Of a stretch of DNA of 37,063 bases, positions 34,600-37,063 are shown piece by piece. The translations under genes were made by a program, and so were the position numbers. The first letter of the stretch is position 1. Every line of letters starts with the position of its first letter. Below the pieces are notes generated by a model. It was not told the origin of the DNA and did no database searches. It saw only the letters and a list, made by a program, of their open reading frames with translations. Source of the DNA: Phycisphaerae bacterium (GTDB lineage: Bacteria > Planctomycetota > Phycisphaerae > UBA1845); the NCBI GenBank assembly GCA_029260235.1, contig JAJDDP010000074.1, forward strand, positions 1 through 37,063. The letters run 5' to 3'.

Positions 34600-34903
34600 A
34601 CGAAGTGCCGCTGTCTATTTCTTGTGGATCAGCGGCGGCCTCATCTTGGCCTGTCCGCTGGTGATGAACCCATATCCGGTTGCTGTAAGAATTGGACGAT
34701 CAGTTGTGCCGCAATGAATCTAGATTTCGCTGCACGCAGCGTGGTAAATCATCGTGACGCTGATTCGTGGAATAAATCCTGGGTTAGAAACTCTTGACTT
34801 CGAGATGTTCAAGCGGTTAATGTGGAATACAGTATGCAGGCTATCGCCTACCTCTTCGTGAGGTTCATTTCTGCACTGCATCGATGTAGGAGGACTGCAC
34901 ATC
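34600..34903. other. Intergenic stretch with candidate promoter
   Basis: No recognisable gene. TTGACT (34794-34799) and TTAATG (34817-34822), 17 bases apart, form a candidate promoter for the downstream cysteine-rich gene. The boundary between island and chromosome may lie here but no repeat of the tRNA 3' end was found. Confidence 0.4.
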
Positions 34904-37063
34904 ATGGTCAGGGGCACGAAATTAGTTACTTGTTTAGTGGCCTGCATCGTAGCGGTCATGGCGTCGGCCAAAGCGCTCGTTGTCGTTGAACCGCAGCCGG
35001 GCGAACAACAGGAGGCTGAGTCTGTCGGCAAGCAATCTGATCCGGTACCGCCTAACCCTGCCGCAGCCGAAGATGTCACTCCTGGAGAAACGGGCCTCAT
35101 CCTGAAGGATTTTTCCGGCGATTGGGTCTTGTTTGAGCCCTTGTCAAACGACTTCAAGAGTGTCTGGGTTCTCGACCCGGACAGGCTCGACGTCCTGGAA
35201 GCAGCCCCCTTTCTGAATAAGATCGCCGTCCATGAGCCTGACAAAGATTTGTTCGATTTCTTCCACGGCACAGCCAACGATGCTCTTGCGGAACTGGCAC
35301 TCATGGGGGCTGATCCGGCGGATTTGGCTGCCTTGCCCCTGACCAATTACACGGCCTTGCTCGACACTTCCAATTGGACCGGCTGGCTGGATGAGCCGCT
35401 TGACGGCAGCATCATCGATTATCCCGACCTGCTCCCCATCACTTATTTCGTGCAGCAGCCGTCGAGCAAGGGTGAATCCTTCGACGATACGCAACTGGCC
35501 GAAATCCTGGAGGTGATTGAGCCATGTGGCCCTCTGGAGGTATGTCCGGATTGTTTTATATGCGTATACGATCCAGATTTTGGTTGGACATGCGGTTCCA
35601 CCGATTATTGCGACTGCTATCCGTGCTCTTCGGATTGCATCACATGTAGCAACTGCACACACTGCGTAAACGGATCTTGCGTGGATTCTTGCACCAGCGG
35701 TGCCACATGCTGTAACGGAGGTTGCTGCGCTGCTACACGGGAGTGCTGCAATGGGGTCTGCTGTCCGTTAGGGGAGGAGTGCTGTGGTGATGGGCTCTGT
35801 CACGCCCCCTGCGATCCCGAGTGTATTACCTGCGACGCAGATTGCGAAACCTGCAGTGACGGTTCGTGTGTGACCACATGCGAGGGCGGTGAGGATTGTT
35901 GCGACGGCGTCTGCTGTCCGTCGGATGAGGAGTGCTGCGAAGAGTTCTGCCACGACCCCTGCGACATCGAGTGCGTGGACTGCGAAGACAACAACGAATG
36001 CACCACAGATACCTGCAACAACGGCAACTGCTCCAATGCGCCGAGAATTTGTGACGACTCTCTCCCCTGCACCGATGATGAGTGCGATCCGAGCGATGGC
36101 TGCCAATTTCCGCCCAAGTGCACGGATGACGGCAGTGCCTGCACGATTACCTGCGTCGATGGCGATTGCAATGTGGAAATCACCTGTGACGACGGCGACC
36201 CTTGCACGGACGACACCTGCGATCCTAGCGATGGCTGTCCTTTCGATCCGCTTTGTCCTGATGACGGGAATGCCTGCACGGACGATGGCTGCGACAATGG
36301 CGCTTGCTACAGTGCTCCCATCGATTGCGACGACGGCAACGAATGTACCGCCGACACTTGCAACCCAGCCAGCGGCTGTGTTAATACACCTACGCCGTTC
36401 GTAGCTTGCACCGACGATGGCGAATCCTGCACGAATGACATCTGCTGGGTGGACGGCTCCTGCATTCATCAGGCCTACGGTCCATGCACTACTTGTGCGA
36501 CGGGGATGGTCTGCCAGGCGCCGCTTGAGTCAGGTTCGCTCGTCTGCGACGTCTCCACTTGCCAACTTGGCGACGCCATCGTCAACGGCTGCCCGGGGCA
36601 AGATATACCTGTATCGACCCTTGTCAGCTGCTCGCCGGACTGCAATGTGACGAGGCCAAGAATCATCAGCATGGTCAACATACCGGTCGACTGGACATGG
36701 TCGCCGACGACTGCGCCCACCGCCTGCGGCGACACGCACGAGTTCGGAACCATCACCCCAGCCGCCGACGCAGCCGCAGGCGCTTACTTTCTAACCCTAG
36801 AAAGCGAAAGCTTGAACGGAACAATCTGCACCGGCGGAGCCATCACGGTCAACGTGTTCGAGATCGACTTGGACGTCGATAGCGACAACAACGGAAACAT
36901 AGACGATCTCGATGACGCCATCGAAGACCTGCCCTTCTCAGCCGCCAATCCCGGCAAGTGGGGTTGGATCAACAACGACGACTCGGACGGTGACGGGTTT
37001 GCAGATAATCTAAATGCGGTGATCGATGTCGGCGACGCGGCTGACATCGGGTTGTTGCTAATT
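34904..37063 (+). CDS. Secreted cysteine-rich repeat protein (partial, C-terminus beyond window)
   Basis: A frame of 720 codons open to the window edge. ATG 34904 has GGAGG about 11 bases upstream and starts a signal peptide ('MVRGTKLVTCLVACIVAVMA', then 'SAKA'). Residues about 30-205 form a non-repetitive acidic domain ('LDTSNWTGWLDEPLDGSI' lies here). From about 207 to 560 the protein is cysteine-rich: first CC-pair segments ('CDGVCCPSDEECCEEFC'), then repeats of the type 'CDDGNECTADTCNPASGC', common in secreted proteins of Myxococcota and Planctomycetota. After that comes a beta-rich domain and 'DLDVDSDNNGNIDDLDD' at about 653, with calcium-binding-like Asp/Asn loops. It is probably an extracellular or surface protein; function unknown. 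A fragment of the same gene family lies inverted at 3141-3209. Confidence 0.85.
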   Translation, partial: MVRGTKLVTCLVACIVAVMASAKALVVVEPQPGEQQEAESVGKQSDPVPPNPAAAEDVTPGETGLILKDFSGDWVLFEPLSNDFKSVWVLDPDRLDVLEAAPFLNKIAVHEPDKDLFDFFHGTANDALAELALMGADPADLAALPLTNYTALLDTSNWTGWLDEPLDGSIIDYPDLLPITYFVQQPSSKGESFDDTQLAEILEVIEPCGPLEVCPDCFICVYDPDFGWTCGSTDYCDCYPCSSDCITCSNCTHCVNGSCVDSCTSGATCCNGGCCAATRECCNGVCCPLGEECCGDGLCHAPCDPECITCDADCETCSDGSCVTTCEGGEDCCDGVCCPSDEECCEEFCHDPCDIECVDCEDNNECTTDTCNNGNCSNAPRICDDSLPCTDDECDPSDGCQFPPKCTDDGSACTITCVDGDCNVEITCDDGDPCTDDTCDPSDGCPFDPLCPDDGNACTDDGCDNGACYSAPIDCDDGNECTADTCNPASGCVNTPTPFVACTDDGESCTNDICWVDGSCIHQAYGPCTTCATGMVCQAPLESGSLVCDVSTCQLGDAIVNGCPGQDIPVSTLVSCSPDCNVTRPRIISMVNIPVDWTWSPTTAPTACGDTHEFGTITPAADAAAGAYFLTLESESLNGTICTGGAITVNVFEIDLDVDSDNNGNIDDLDDAIEDLPFSAANPGKWGWINNDDSDGDGFADNLNAVIDVGDAADIGLLLI

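Noticed and set aside
35768..36469. 233-aa Ala/Val/Ile-rich minus-strand frame, suggestive of a membrane protein
   Set aside because: It is the antisense of the Asp/Cys/Thr-rich repeats in the secreted protein; the apparent hydrophobicity is an artefact of GAC/TGC codons read backwards.

Overview
The window looks like a chromosomal segment of a Gram-negative-type bacterium, most likely a member of the Planctomycetota. This is inferred from lpxB next to an rpsB-tsf / pyrH-frr block, a planctomycete-style PQQ-like propeller protein with an 'NWPSFRG' N-terminus, large secreted proteins rich in calcium-binding-like and cysteine repeats, and a C-terminal Cys-Gly/TM/Arg sorting-type tail. The class cannot be fixed from the sequence alone.

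Layout. (1) 1-5.3 kb: lpxB (minus, cut by the window edge) diverges from rpsB-tsf. A terminator follows, then an approximately 1 kb gap holding a decayed copy of the pyrH promoter and 5' end fused to an inverted gene scrap, then pyrH-frr. (2) 5.4-9.4 kb: a GlpT/UhpT-type organophosphate antiporter (minus) diverges from a PhoU-like regulator plus PiT phosphate permease, together a phosphate-acquisition cluster. (3) 9.5-15.3 kb: a giant secreted protein of about 1958 aa built on exact 825-bp (275-aa) tandem repeats. (4) 15.5-21.7 kb: BioY, an ABC exporter pair, an FAH-family enzyme, and a secreted DUF3352-like protein with an embedded TPR. (5) 22-31.1 kb: a tryptophanase, a COG2345/SufR-like regulator divergent from a VOC protein over a palindromic operator candidate, a PQQ-like propeller protein, an alpha/beta hydrolase, a long poorly coding stretch with one convincing orphan gene, and an orphan NarL-type response regulator. 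(6) 31.4-34.6 kb: tRNA-Pro(GGG) followed by a tyrosine integrase, a membrane protein with an HEGGH motif, a truncated second integrase and an IS3-like scrap. This is a small, partly decayed integrative island. (7) 34.9 kb to the end: a secreted cysteine-rich protein that continues past the window.

The most unusual signal is long-range. About 70 bp inside the cysteine-rich gene (35367-35436) recur inverted and roughly 90% identical at 3141-3209, directly abutting the decayed pyrH 5' copy. The intergenic region therefore carries fragments of two different genes joined end to end. Other points of note are the perfectly periodic 825-bp repeats, the second integrase broken between its catalytic His and Tyr by an IS3-type end, 11-bp iterons in front of the integrase, and several long-stem hairpin repeats between genes.
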